In this document: positions 18,801 to 30,139 of the stretch, piece by piece
Numbering within the stretch: the first letter of the stretch is position 1
How the letters are laid out: the number at the start of each line of letters is the position of its first letter
Made by a program: the position numbers and the translations under genes
The notes under the pieces: model-generated
What the model was told of the DNA's origin: nothing
The model's database searches: none
Seen by the model: only the letters and a program-made list of their open reading frames with translations
Assembly: GCF_000524195.1 (NCBI RefSeq)
Contig: NW_020170525.1
Location: forward strand, 115,398 to 179,397
DNA length: 64,000 bases
Source of the DNA: Echinococcus granulosus
Taxonomy: Eukaryota; Platyhelminthes; Cestoda; Cyclophyllidea; Taeniidae
Direction: 5' to 3'

Positions 18801-21800
18801 ACAAATCAAGCTTTGAGATTAAAGGGTTTGAAAATTGAAGTGGACGGGAGAAACGACAAGGTTTTACGTAACTACCTTTATGTATCCATGAAGGATGTCA
18901 AGAACGCCCATTCCTTTACATAGCATATTGGATGAAACTTCAATGTATCGTAGGCTTTTGGTATTTTACTTAACTGTGTGTTCAGTTACACGGTCTCTCA
19001 AGTCCTCCCGAATTATATCCCTACTTGGCAGCATAGCCTTTAGGCCATGCTAGTAGTTTCTCAGCTCTTCCCTACGTTATTAATGTATACTTTTCCTCAC
19101 TACTTGGCTTTATTACGACTTCAAAGAAGCCTCAGGGTGCTTTAGTATCAAATAGGTAATGAATAAATTTTACATCAGTAAGATAAAATAGTTATTTTGT
19201 GTGAGATATTTGAGTGTTATAAGCAGCCCAACCACAAAAAGGACAGACTTAAAGATGATACTCAATTAAGAAATTCCTCAAAACAGGATAAAATGTGAAC
19301 GATTGACTGAACGATGTGTAGCAGTAGATATTGGAAGCACTGACCCTAACGAGTGATTCAAAAAATCCTAAGAAAACCTTTTCTACATGTTATACTCCGA
19401 GTGAGCACACTTTAAAAAGCTGACCCCATGAAATTCCCATAATTCAAAATTTTACAAACGGCAGTAGTTATAAAAATCTTAAGTCCTGTTTTAGACTAAT
19501 GCTTTTGCATGTTTAAAAATCAATTGCAGCATGTAGCTAAAAACGGATTATAAAGTACAAACAGACATGGGACAAAAGCACTCAGGCACAACTTAAAAGT
19601 AACTAGGGCAATTTAATACGTAACTCAAAAAAGTTCATTTTGCCTTATTTAAACTTCAATTCAGTCAGCAATTTGTGCATTTCTTAGAAAAGTAAAGAAA
19701 GATCCTTCGTTCTTTCGTTTAAATGCTCATAATTTTGATTACAGTTTGACGACATAAGAATATTTAACAGGAATACATTTAACAAGTAATTCCTCCAAAT
19801 ATTCGATGTTTTTTCTAATCCACTTTGAATCTAGCACTGGAACATCCAGTAGCTAATCTTCTGTTGGTAAGCGCGAAGCGCTTTAGCATGATGAGATTTT
19901 ATACTGATAAAATCACTTATAAACTTATTCATCGTTGCAGATGAAACGAAGCCCAACTGGTGGTGAATAGAGATTCTGGTCAAAGCTGCATTTGGGTAGG
20001 AAAATTTCTTTTCATAAGATACCTCGTGCGATGGATCATTCCAGCTTTGGAAAAGCGATTTTTGCAGTTAACAAGTGAAATGTGAATTAAGCGAAGCAGT
20101 TATTTTAAGGCAATCAATTTTAAAATTGCGTATTCCCAAACATCTAGACGTCAAATCATCCCAATAACTTGTTTGGACCAAATCAACAAAGACCAAAAAT
20201 TTATTGACAAGGTAACGACGAAGCACTCACAAATGAGAAATATGAAATGCGTTAGACAGGGAATTAGGAGCACCCTATCCACCTGCTTAGAAGGCATTAA
20301 ACTTACAGAGGGATTTAAAGACACCATGAAGATGAAAGGCATGAGTCCTTACGACTAAGTCCGATGACTAGTTCACATTTTGATGTGCTTCAAATAGCAC
20401 AATTTAAAAAAGATAAACAACTAAAAAAGTGAGAACTCTGTAATCCTAAAATGAAACGGATTGAACCTGAAGTTACTCTTTTTAATGAAACAAAGCGTAC
20501 TCATCTGGTTTTAAGTCATTTTATTTACGTGAAGGTTCGAAATTTTGACAATAACAAAGAGATTCTTGTCATTTTTTGAAAATTTTAATAATCAAAACGC
20601 AAGTTGATCACAAAGGGCAATTACTTTTCATGATTTTATCGTTTCATATTGTTTTCTTTTCAGTAATATTTAAGATCATACTGCCTCGCATGAACCAAAG
20701 GGGAAAATGTTAGTTCCCCATTTTGATGGCGGTCCATGGCTGCGAAAGTAGGGACAAATCACCTTCATAGTTGATCTTATTTACAAAATGCCTATTTTTT
20801 AGTTTGTTTATCCATAATATGCCATTACTATAATTTACTCTACAAGCGATTACGGCAAAAGCAAAAAATGTTGCTACGTTAATTACTTTAATATGAAATG
20901 TATTTATAACAGTCAAAAGTCGTTACTATCAGCTTCAAACAAATGAAAAGATTAGAATGCTATTTCTATGCTTAAAGTTTTGACTGAGAAAAGAAATGTA
21001 CTTATTTTCAAAAAAAAATTTAACGATAAATATATCAGCTGAGGAGAGAAACGAACGTTGAGATAGGCTAGCAATACCTCACAGTGATGTGAGTTAGTTG
21101 TCACTGTTTCAGCAGCATACGGAAGCAGAGGCGGCCAAAACGACGATGCGCAAAACGCAAAAACGAATGGACGAATTTGTGGGACACACACATCAGAAGG
21201 AGAAAGTTGGGAGGAATAATGACTACCTTTAAAGCGCTTGACGGCTTTGAAGAAATCAAAATGGTTCACTTTTTCATTTCCCCATCTCCACTTTCGGTAT
21301 TGTACAATCAAAACTAATTTGAATAAACGTCTCAGGAATAAACAAAATGTTGATCACCAAGGAACTTATGACATCTTTAAATTCCATTCACATTACACAT
21401 TAGTCGCGGTAGAGGAATAGATATAAAACAAGCTGTTATTCGGGTATTATTCTTTAGAATGTGAAGAATAACAAATTAGGCTTTAGTAAAAAAATCACCC
21501 TTTTTGCATAAAATCCAAACACTAGATTTGATTTTCAGCAAGACACAATTGTGTGCGACAGGTGAAGAGCTGAAAGGATTCTCGAATTTTGAACACATTA
21601 TAATTCATTTGCTAGAGGGGAGCATTTCATTTTGTTACAAATTTCGACTTTTAAGAAGGTCCTATACAAAAACCTCATAAATTTTCAGGATTTTGGTTTC
21701 CGCACTACCAGCCAAAATAAAAGATGGAATTATTACACTATCTTAAATTAACTGCGCGGCTGAGTTAGATGAATATTAGAGATTATTTTTGAGCAACCAA

Positions 21801-24602
21801 TTGACGGCAAGGTATTGAAACAGTTGATGAGTTTAAATAAGCTATCTACTCATGCCTGTTGTTATGCCGAGGCAGTTTGATGACGCGAACGAAATACTTA
21901 CGTATAATGAATTTGCTAAAAAAAATATAAAAAGCAGTCATTAATTATAATGCATACTCGACTTGTTAATTCACCTTCTTGCATTTTTTTAGTCCTACTT
22001 CCCTCCAGGTAGGTCGGCTATAAACAGGATGTATTTTCCTCTTAATCTTTATTGGAAAAAAAATATTGCACTAATTTTGATGTCTTTCGTAGTTGCTTTC
22101 TAAAGAACGAAGACACTCGTCGCCCCAAATGAGTTGTGCCCAGAGGCAGGGCGAGTTGAACAAGCAAACGCGCAAAATGCACAACTGCAAACTCACGAGA
22201 TAGACAGGCGGGCAGGCAAACAAGCAAGCAAGCAGAGGGGGATTGAAAGCCATGCCAAAGTTAGGAAAACAAGATTGGTTCAAGTGACTTATTATTTCCC
22301 ATCGAAACAAAATAAAACATACAAACATATGTAAAACAACAGAAGTGGTAAGAATTGCCGCTTCAGTATGAGAAAATTGCCAAGCACTGCCAAAACGTCT
22401 AGCTATTTCCTTATAAATTGTCATCTACATTTAAGTCATATTTTATCCAAGTACATCAGTTTATAGGTTTGGGAAGATATCCATAGGCTGACTTTTATAT
22501 GAAACTTTATTTGTCACTTTCATGAAGATACGCCCCGGAACATTCACTATGTGTAAAACAGTCAGAAAACTGGCACAAAGTATGCATTCAAGCACTTCTT
22601 TAACTTAGGTTCTTAGGATACCCGACATCAATCAAGGTAATGATACCAGTATTGTCTAAACGTTAAAGACCACCGCAGCGTTTAGTTTACATAAAAATAT
22701 AGGAATTATGGGAAGTTGGCGTTAAAAATAAAATGCAGTGAGACGAACAAGTTTTGTCGATAAAATGAAATACGGAAAGCAATAAATTGCAAGAAGTAGC
22801 CACAAAGGATACATACCTGGTCATTTGCCCTTGCTTTGGAGTAAAGTTAAACCAATTTCTGCTGAATATGGACGATTAAATCTGTTACCAAGCTGTTTGA
22901 AAGCATTCACTATTTGTAGCATTTTCGTACGAATACGCCCTTCAGATTACATAATAAGTAACTTCAGTTTCGTCTACGACAAGTAGCAATAATTAGTAAC
23001 CAAATTTCCTACAAAAAAAACAATGCCAAATTTATGCTACAAAGATAGGATACTTAATTTCGGCCATACGCTTTCCAAGTGGTGAAATGTAACGGCTATG
23101 CAATGAGCTGACCAGGAATACACGGCCCCAATCTTGTCTCGATGAGCAAAAAAACTGTTGTACCGTTTGGACAGTGCCCAAAGGCAAGGCCGCCAGTGGC
23201 AAAGCAGCAAGTGAATGAACACGCAAACGAATGAACAAATGTGATTTAAGATTGTGAAATGAGACTGCTTTGAGAAAAGCGTGCGTGCGTACGGCCGTAC
23301 GGACATGTATGGCAAGCGCTCACGCGCGCGTAAACGAGGGGCACTCACCCAAGCCACGAGGGCGACAAAGGCAAAGAAGGTGACGGAGCGCGCGTTCCGC
23401 TGTTGCCACTGCTCAAAGCCCCTCTCCTCCAACCACGTGCCCTCGGTGTTCGACCAACGGTTGGCCAGATAGCAGAAGGCCACAAAATTCAGTAGCGCGA
23501 ACAAACCTAAAATAGTGGCAGGCAATGTTCACTTCATTTTCACTTCATTTTTGTCCTTACTTCTGGTTATGTTCATTTACACATACATCATAAGTGAAAA
23601 TAATTCAGATAAGATTAGCCATTGATAAAAGGGAGTAGAAGGATTCCAGGTTCTTGTAATTTATCTAATGATACTTCAAATGTTGTAACTGAGGCTCAAT
23701 GAGCGAGTGCACGAGTAAAAGTGGGACTAAAAGTGAGATTTTGCATTTTCATACTTAATAAAAACGATAAACTCTACTCAGAAACCGTTAAATTCACTAG
23801 CTTCCCAGAAATAAATACAAATATTGTTAATAAGACTGTAAGAAGTTCATTTATTGTTGGTAATTAGATGCGTACAAAATGTACACCATCACCACAAAAT
23901 ATTTCTTAGGAGTCAGTGCTAAAAATACGCAAAAATTATAGGCATCTGCTTTGAATAATTGACAGAGAAATGTCATTTTATCATAACAGCAATGACTAAG
24001 TAAACGTACCGGCACCGCCAATGTCACTTATGAGGATATAGTGACATCGCTTAACGTTAGCAGTTTTATCGTACATATAGTCAGAGACAAGGGAAATGAG
24101 AGAAAAAAGAAAGCCAAGGAGAGTAACAGCCACAGCAAAACGACATGCGTTCGCGTCGTTGTTAAATATGGAATATTCATCCACCATGCAGCCATTAGTA
24201 GCACAGCCAAGACCAATAACTGAAATAATCTAAAATATTAAATGTTAGTCAACTTACTTGGTTTAGCAGGTTAACTAAGATATTTTTAAAAGAATTAAAA
24301 AGCCTTACTACCAACAATTGGGAAGATAAGAGTTGAGGGCTACAAAATTCACCAAAATTAAAAAAAACTACAAAATTCTACGAGCGCACAAATTATTGCT
24401 ATAGTACCTATGCGAAATAAAACCCGTTTCCAATACACACTAGTAGGATTCCAAATATGTCGTAGGACTTAGATTCATAACCGCAAAAAAAGTCGCTTAC
24501 TGCGGCTGCAATTTTCAGCAATGCTCTTGGCTGCTTTACAAACTCCATTGGTGTGAGAGGCATTTGCAAAGGAGGACCACCATAAATATCAGACGAATCC
24601 AT
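15854..24602 (-). CDS. SYNGR: synaptogyrin (tetraspan vesicle membrane protein)
   Basis: Four-pass MARVEL-domain protein of synaptic-like and transport vesicles. Exons on the minus strand: 24602-24501, 24229-24010, 23506-23349, 16096-15854. Donors are GTAAGC, GTACGT and GTGAGT, phases agree throughout, and the product is 240 residues, close to the usual 230. Exon 1 encodes the N-terminal tail with PMEFVKQPRALLKI, equivalent to the family's LVRQPHTILR. Exon 2 encodes hydrophobic segment 1, the loop motif FNNDANACRFAVAV, segment 2 and ISDIGGAG. Exon 3 encodes segment 3 with FCYLANRW and the loop before segment 4, whose start (FFAFVALVAW) closes the exon. Exon 4 finishes segment 4 and carries the cytosolic Pro/Gly/Gln-rich tail ending YYPPPTF. 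The last intron is over 7 kb and holds a possible old LTR near 19 kb and a 14-bp palindrome at 23288-23301, but no other exon I can support. Confidence 0.93.
18985..19145 (+). mobile_element. possible highly diverged TRIM LTR
   Basis: Within the large synaptogyrin intron, the order of landmarks resembles the TRIM LTR read on the + strand: a TCTCAAGTCCTC-like part, then GCATAGCCTTTAGGCCATG (LTR: GGGCTGGCCTTTTGGGCCATG), then an AGCCTCAGGGTGCTTTA end. Similarity is partial, needs several gaps, and could be chance. Confidence 0.3.
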
Positions 24603-26147
24603 TTTCAGGGACGAAGAATAAAAATCTCGATTGCTGCGCGAAACGACGCTGGCCTTGAGAAGTTACATCAATGCCATTAAAGCTGCTATATGGGTTACCT
24701 AAAAAGCGCTTAAAACTCACAAAAGCACAATAACTGCACAAAAAAGTGCTCATTGCATGAAAAAAATTTTGTAAGAAACACATTAAAACATTTTACTATT
24801 TTTACGCAAAAGTTGAGATTTGTGCCTCACAATATGCTAACTTACGTGGCAAAGGGATATTTTATAAAAGAAGATGTAAATACTTGCCTTTAAAAGTAGC
24901 TGACTTTAAGCCAAGCTACTACAGCCTTTGCTTTCGAAAGGTACTGGCATGATACAAATGCCTGCCTCCGAGTTTAACTCTTGAGAGACCAGGTAAATTT
25001 AATGATCACGCTTGAATAACATCAAATAAGTTGATGAGTTTTTACGGTTATTAAGTGTATCATTTGCCTACAATGACCAAGCACAAATAAGTTTATTCGG
25101 GATGGCAGTTTGGTTAAAAAATAGATTTTGAGTCCACTTTAGGCTTTACTGTAATACGATAGTGATTTATCCCTCGGTTCTGGTGAGGAGCCACTCTTGG
25201 ACTTTGAATTAGCCCCCTTGTACCTCGCTGGGTGGGCTGGCCTTTTGGGCCATGCGAGTAGCCCAGACACCTTCTCTGCGCTGAATATATATTCTGCCCG
25301 AGTATTTTGTCTTCTTTCGTCTTCAGGGAGTCTCGGGACGCTACGCTACGTGTTCACTAGTTAGGGGTAGTCACAGATCTAACTACTTGAGATGGTGGCA
25401 CACGGCCATCATTATTATTGAGTATTTTAGGCATAAGCAGGAATATTATTCGCAATTTAGACAGCCCACTAGGTAAGATTTCCAGACTTGTCGATTAGAT
25501 TACTTGTCTCTGGCTTTAACATTTTGCCCTTTGCGCTTTTTGGCCTCACAGAAAAAGCTGTAAAGAAGGATTTATTATTAATGTACAAAACCCAGGTGAC
25601 TTCGCGCATAGGCTGAGCCTTAAAACAGATAGTAGAATTGTGATCCGCGAAGACTTAGAAACCCATATTTTGAGAAATGATCCACAACGACATCTTACAC
25701 TGAAAAGAGGAAATACAAAGCTGCATATTGTGGTAAAGTAAATTATGTGGTTCCATACGCACCATTTACATTATTTGTTGCTTGATTACCAAGCAGGTAA
25801 TGATCGAATACATTTACGTTAGTGTTTTTCCGGCATCATTGTGCTTACTGCCTTCTTATACTTAAGGACTCTGTATATTTTGATACTGTTCTGGCACTAT
25901 TTTTGTCATTTTTGTTTTATTGTCGCCCACATTAATAAAATAACTTCCCCACACTTTGTGTACAGAATATGTGAAGGTGAACACCCACTGCTTTGAGAAT
26001 TTTGATTCCAGGAGTATGTCTCTAATCAACTTCAAATTAAATTTTCTTAACCCTTTTTATATTTGATGTTGTATGACATGCCTCTGGCCAATCAAAAAGG
26101 GCCGGCTAATAGCCCGTGTCTGTTCGTAGTTTGTCATTTCTTGAATC
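24603..26147. other. intergenic region between synaptogyrin and the zinc-finger gene
   Basis: The two genes are divergently oriented, so this holds both 5' flanks. Apart from the solo LTR at 25150-25345 I see no gene or RNA. The remainder is AT-rich without a clear core promoter. Confidence 0.5.
25150..25345 (+). mobile_element. solo LTR of the TRIM element
   Basis: About 195 bp starting TGTAATACGA and ending in GGGACGCTAC, nearly identical (two differences by eye inside the shared part) to LTR1 at 29365-29560 but in the opposite orientation. No internal region or second LTR is attached, and the 3' boundary runs into a GCTAC repeat, so I cannot see a clean target-site duplication. Confidence 0.88.
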
Positions 26148-27542
26148 ATGCGGCCCGACTTTATCTATTGCGGATCATGTTCTTTGGAGTTTCCTTTGTC
26201 CGAGCTAACATTTTTCATTGAACACAAACGTTCTAATTGTTCTAACTCCTTGTTTGAAAGTAAATATGAGGGTTTACAGTGCTCTCAATGTGTTCGGATT
26301 TTCCATAGTCCGTGGCCCCTTCTTTTTCATGTTCAAAATGACCACGGAATTAAATTGGTGAGAAATCTTAACTATTCAGACAGAACAAGTTGCCAACCAG
26401 GTGCTGGGCTAAAAACTCCACTTTTCTCCTATGAGCAGATGGAGTGCTCTGCTAATGATCATATTGGTGGTGTTCGCGATCAGGACAGCTCACTAGCGAA
26501 CGTTAACCTCGATAAATTTCCACAAAAGATCGGTGAATCAGGTGGTTTGTTTCAGGGACCTCTCGTCACAGCCGCCTCACCATCATCTACATCACCCCAA
26601 GTCCCTAGGACTTCGTGTCGAGCCTCCTCAAGTGAAGCTGGAAATTCAGGTCTCAAATTTCATAGCGTTTCATACGCCCCCAACTCATGCAGTACCTTGA
26701 ATATGGCTTTAAATTTGGAGGATAGCTTGCGCCTTATTCACAAAATTGCCTGCAGTAAATTGGACATGCATCTACGGCAGATGACCTCAGTTGATGTCAC
26801 CAATGCCTCCTCTTCATATGCTCTCAGTCTTTGCTGTTCGCAGGCAGGTGTTTCGTGTTTGTGTGCAGTCGGTTCTTGCTCCTGCAGTTCAGCTCCACCA
26901 CCATCATCGTGTCCTCAACTGACGGCATCGGCCTCCTGTCAGACAGACGGTTTGTCCGATCCTCACGTAATGGAAGAGTTCTCACCGTCAAACCTCTTTT
27001 CTTTGCCCGATCAGCAGTCGGTGGACCTTGATAAGAGTCCTGTTTCACAAGACTTAGGTTTTATCAATAGTCTTATCCAGCCACCCTGCGTTACCTCCCC
27101 GAACAATGATCTATCCTTCCAACCAACTCCTCAACCTATTATCGATCATCCTCCAGCTGATAAGGTTTCTTATCCTCCTAAAATGTTGCCTTTCAGCTGC
27201 TCCTTCTGTGGTCGCATTTATCGGCAGAAGATTCACTTGCGTAAACACGTAATGGCCCAGCATACTAAACAGAAACCATTTTTCTGTCCCCACTGTGCTT
27301 ACACTACGGTAGAGAAGAGTCATCTCACTGTGCACATACGAACTCATACGGGGGAGAGACCGTATATCTGTCGAGTGTGTCACTACTCCTCAACGCAGAA
27401 CTGCACTCTCAAGTCGCATTACCTACGAAAGCATCCGGAGAGCAAGATCAACTGTGTGACCTGTGGTGGAACCTATATCACAGAACTGGAGTACCAGAAC
27501 CATCTAAAAAATTGTGGCACTACTTTTGATCGGATGTTGTGA
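26148..27542 (+). CDS. C2H2 zinc-finger protein with BCL11-like N-terminal fingers
   Basis: Intronless 464-residue frame; an in-frame TGA lies two codons before the ATG, so this start is likely unless there is an upstream exon. Residues 8-31 form a CCHC finger (CGSCSLEFPLSELTFFIEHK; C8, C11, H26, C31) very like the first finger of BCL11A/B. Residues 45-66 form a C2H2 finger (CSQCVRIFHSPWPLLFHVQ) like BCL11 finger 2. A long Ser/Pro-rich, low-complexity middle follows, with a short Cys-rich run. From about residue 350 a C-terminal array has FCGRIYRQKIHLRKH, FCPHCAYTTVEKSHLTVHIRTHTGERPY and a third finger, then a last CVTCGGTY...NC module. It is probably a nuclear DNA-binding transcription factor. 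The C-terminal fingers are generic and do not clearly match the BCL11 set, so orthology is uncertain. Confidence 0.85.
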   Translation: MRPDFIYCGSCSLEFPLSELTFFIEHKRSNCSNSLFESKYEGLQCSQCVRIFHSPWPLLFHVQNDHGIKLVRNLNYSDRTSCQPGAGLKTPLFSYEQMECSANDHIGGVRDQDSSLANVNLDKFPQKIGESGGLFQGPLVTAASPSSTSPQVPRTSCRASSSEAGNSGLKFHSVSYAPNSCSTLNMALNLEDSLRLIHKIACSKLDMHLRQMTSVDVTNASSSYALSLCCSQAGVSCLCAVGSCSCSSAPPPSSCPQLTASASCQTDGLSDPHVMEEFSPSNLFSLPDQQSVDLDKSPVSQDLGFINSLIQPPCVTSPNNDLSFQPTPQPIIDHPPADKVSYPPKMLPFSCSFCGRIYRQKIHLRKHVMAQHTKQKPFFCPHCAYTTVEKSHLTVHIRTHTGERPYICRVCHYSSTQNCTLKSHYLRKHPESKINCVTCGGTYITELEYQNHLKNCGTTFDRML

Positions 27543-27786
27543 GCTTTTCCTCCTGTTTTACCCCTATCCTTTCCTTCCAGTTGAGCCCTCCATGTTCATC
27601 TTGGTACCTATTTTGCATATGATAAAAGAATATCAGGTCCCGACTAAGGGTTTTTACGTGTTTGTTGGTAAGTGCAGGTGTGGATTGAGCATGTGGTTTT
27701 AAATTTTGAAAAGCTACCGCGTCTTTTTATTCTTTGTGATCTTTGAGTAGATTGTAATTTACGATCGCGCAAGTAGTTATGGAACT

Positions 27787-28128
27787 TCAGAAGCTTTCTC
27801 TAGGGACTGAAGTATTTTGATCGCTTTTCAAAATTGTCGTTAATTCTTTTTGCAGTTTATTCCGTATGATAGTGGTTACGTCCCAGTTTAACCATAAGTA
27901 TTTTGTAATCATACGAGGATGGACAAAGACACCTCTAGGTAAATGAGAGACACGGGGTTCTAATTCTTGTGTTAATCTTTGCCGAGAGTCTCCATCACGA
28001 AATCCAAGCACTTGGGTTGGCAACTGTGGTAACGAAAGTTAGTCGCTAATTCGACAAAGGTTAGTTAGGGCCTGAGCAGATGAAACAAAGCTATTGGAGT
28101 CGGCAGATTCTTCTATCCGGGAAGCCAT
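27787..28128 (-). CDS. unidentified two-exon candidate gene
   Basis: I do not recognise this product. Two open stretches in the same frame on the minus strand are separated by one in-frame TAA. A 63-bp intron (28086-28024, GTTTCA donor, CTAAC branch-like sequence, ACCACAG acceptor) would remove the stop and keep phase, giving 92 residues from an ATG in good context (AAAATGG). The second part (HLPRGVFVHPRMITKYLWLN) has an amphipathic, protein-like composition. Alternatively it is a broken retrocopy with a stop codon, or chance open frames. It lies tail-to-tail with the zinc-finger gene, in its 3' flank. Confidence 0.3.
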
Positions 28129-29364
28129 TTTAGCTGACAATTTTAAAAACTTTTTTAAAAATAGTTGGGAAAACATTGACTTAGTGTAACAGTTTGTACA
28201 TGGATCTTTTTTTTTGTAAAACGTGGCAAGCATTGAATTTCCAATCCCTCTTTGATGTAAAAGAAATTGGCGGCTGGAACAGAATGCAGAGGTATTGTGG
28301 TCTTGTGATTTTGCCTTAACAGTCATAATAAAAGAAGTCCATCATTATTTACAAAGGTTGCTTTTGTTGACAAGGGAGCAGTGAACGATTCAGTGATTAG
28401 AAAAGAAGAACAAGGCGGTAGAATTGTATGCCATTCTCATCGTCTTAACTGCTATTCACAGTACCTCTGAGACGGCACCTTTCTCAATTGACCTCATATC
28501 CTCCATAGGAAATCTAAAAGGTGATTTCGGTCCCCGCTGAGGGTGTTTTCCTTCCCCTCCCTTTCCCATGTCTTCCGAACTAACTGTTCGATAACCGTAT
28601 TTTGCCCTTGATGATTTTCCATTTTGTTTAAGAAATGCACCCAGGACTTGGGTCTCGTTGAACTACCTTAAATGACTCAAAATTGCACCTGATTCATTTA
28701 CTGGGAGGAATTAACCTTTCCTCAACTATTTGTCATTAGCTGAGCTAATTTGTCTATTGTATTGACATGACCATCTGGTAATTTACTCATCGTACATTGT
28801 GAAATCAGTTTTTATTCCATTTCACACGGCAAGCACATAAGTGGAAGCAGTTATTTATCTTTGCCTTGGTACATGACATGGGTTTCAAAACTAACTCACT
28901 AAAAAATTTTGACAAGTGCATTTGAAGACAGTTTGCTCAAGCGACTCAACAAGTCACGTCTTGCAATCACTTGTACATATAGGGTCCCTTAGGTATTGTT
29001 GTTTTGGAGCACTTGCTTTAATCCTGACTTTTTTAACTTTCAATCACCCTTGTCTGGATTCTGCCTTTCGAATTATTCTCTTTAGTTTGCATTATTTCAT
29101 CCAGCCTCATAATTATGCTTGAATTTTGGAAAAGCTTTGCATTATTTAGTAGAGCAGTTATCGTCCCTGTGACAAAGTCGTTTCCTTACGTCTGTCTTCA
29201 TCAAACATTCCAGCTTTTTTTAACCGGACAACCAAAAAGATCACTGCAAGTCACTGCATAAGTGACGTACGAGAATTGGAAGCAGAAGAGGGAGTGGAAA
29301 AGCTGTATCAGGGCCAACTGGTCTTTTTTAGTACATTAAACACTTCGTAAACAAACAAAACTTG
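28129..29364. other. intergenic region left of the full TRIM
   Basis: About 1.2 kb with no supported exon or RNA. It holds the possible 5' flank of the minus-strand candidate gene and ends at the 4-bp target duplication CTTG (29361-29364). Confidence 0.5.
28327..28332 (+). terminator. candidate poly(A) signal for the zinc-finger gene
   Basis: AATAAA on the + strand, 785 bp after the stop codon. If used, the 3' UTR would overlap the antisense candidate gene at 27787-28128. Confidence 0.25.
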
Positions 29365-29560
29365 TGTAGCGTCCCGAGACTCCCTGAAGACGAAAGAAGA
29401 CAAAATACTCGGGCAGAATATATATTCAGCGCAGAGAAGGTGTCTGGGCTACTCGCATGGCCCAAAAGGCCAGCCCACCCAGCGAGGTACAAGGGGGCTA
29501 ATTCAAAGTCCAAGAGTGGCTCCTCACCAGAACCGAGGGATAAACCACTGTCGTATTACA
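29365..29560 (-). repeat. TRIM LTR1 (3' LTR of the minus-strand element)
   Basis: 196 bp with a TATATATTC A/T core. It matches the solo LTR at 25150-25345 almost perfectly in inverted orientation, and differs more from its own partner LTR at 29957. Confidence 0.9.
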
Positions 29561-29562
29561 TA

Positions 29563-29578
29563 GCCTCCCTCCTCTTTT
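29563..29578 (-). other. TRIM polypurine tract
   Basis: GCCTCCCTCCTCTTTT on the + strand is an all-purine AAAAGAGGAGGGAGGC on the minus strand. It sits two bases from the LTR that begins TGTAATAC, as expected for the plus-strand primer of an LTR element. Confidence 0.75.
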
Positions 29579-29937
29579 GAGCGTCGTCCCCGGCGCTCCC
29601 GCGGGTCAACCTCCCGCGTCAGCCATTACAACGTAGTCAGTGCTGTAAAGAAACACCCACGATCCGACCGTGCCAGTCACCAAATTAGTGCGCAACTGAG
29701 GGGATACTTGACCTCAACGTCACTGATCCCTCTTGGCGGCTAGTGTCGCTTCAGTTGTTAATAGCTTTTCTGCAGAACACGGGACTGGGAGAGATGCCAA
29801 AGGTGGACGTCAACACCAACCCTTCTATTAGGGGTCATCACCATTCTCCCATCCGTAGCATATGTGCTTCTTCCGCCCCACTAAGGCTTATCACGCAGAA
29901 GTGGAAAACCAGGATACATGTCTTTTAAGATCGGGTT

Positions 29938-29955
29938 CACTTTCCGCTACCACCA
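29938..29955 (-). other. TRIM primer-binding site
   Basis: On the minus strand the 5' LTR ends ...GCTACA, then one base, then TGGTGGTAGCGGAAAGTG. TGG complements the CCA end of a tRNA, as in LTR retroelements. Which tRNA is used cannot be decided by eye. Confidence 0.7.
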
Positions 29956-29956
29956 A

Positions 29957-30139
29957 TGTAGCGTCCCGAGACTCCCTGAAGACGAAAGAAGACAGAATAT
30001 GCATTCAGTACAGAGAAGGTGTCTGGGCTATTGGCATGGCCCGAAAGGCCAGCCCACCCAGCGAGGTACAAGGGGGCTAATTCAAAGTACAAAAGTGGCG
30101 CCTCACCAGAACCGAGGGATAAACTACTATCGTATTACA
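29957..30139 (-). repeat. TRIM LTR2 (5' LTR of the minus-strand element)
   Basis: 183 bp. Compared with LTR1 it lacks about 13 bp in the A/T core (the ACTCGGGCAGAAT segment) and carries several substitutions, including the GTACAAAAGTGGCGCCTC variant that it shares with the LTR fragment at 13084. Confidence 0.9.

Larger units (their letters stand above)
29365..30139 (-). mobile_element. complete TRIM (terminal-repeat retrotransposon in miniature)
   Basis: 775-bp element with LTRs at 29365-29560 and 29957-30139 and a 396-bp internal region. Flanking CTTG at 29361-29364 and 30140-30143 is a 4-bp target-site duplication. Read on the minus strand each LTR begins TGTAATAC and ends GCTACA (TG...CA). 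The 5' LTR on that strand is followed one base later by TGGTGGTAGCGG, a tRNA-type primer-binding site, and a polypurine tract lies just before the 3' LTR; both fix the orientation. The internal part is GC-rich and has no frame for gag or pol, so movement would need enzymes supplied in trans. Such elements are known from taeniid cestodes. Confidence 0.93.

Noticed and set aside
20952..22424. Open frames of about 60-119 codons in the synaptogyrin intron
   Set aside because: No domain, no compatible splice sites, and low-complexity hydrophobic composition typical of AT-rich intron.
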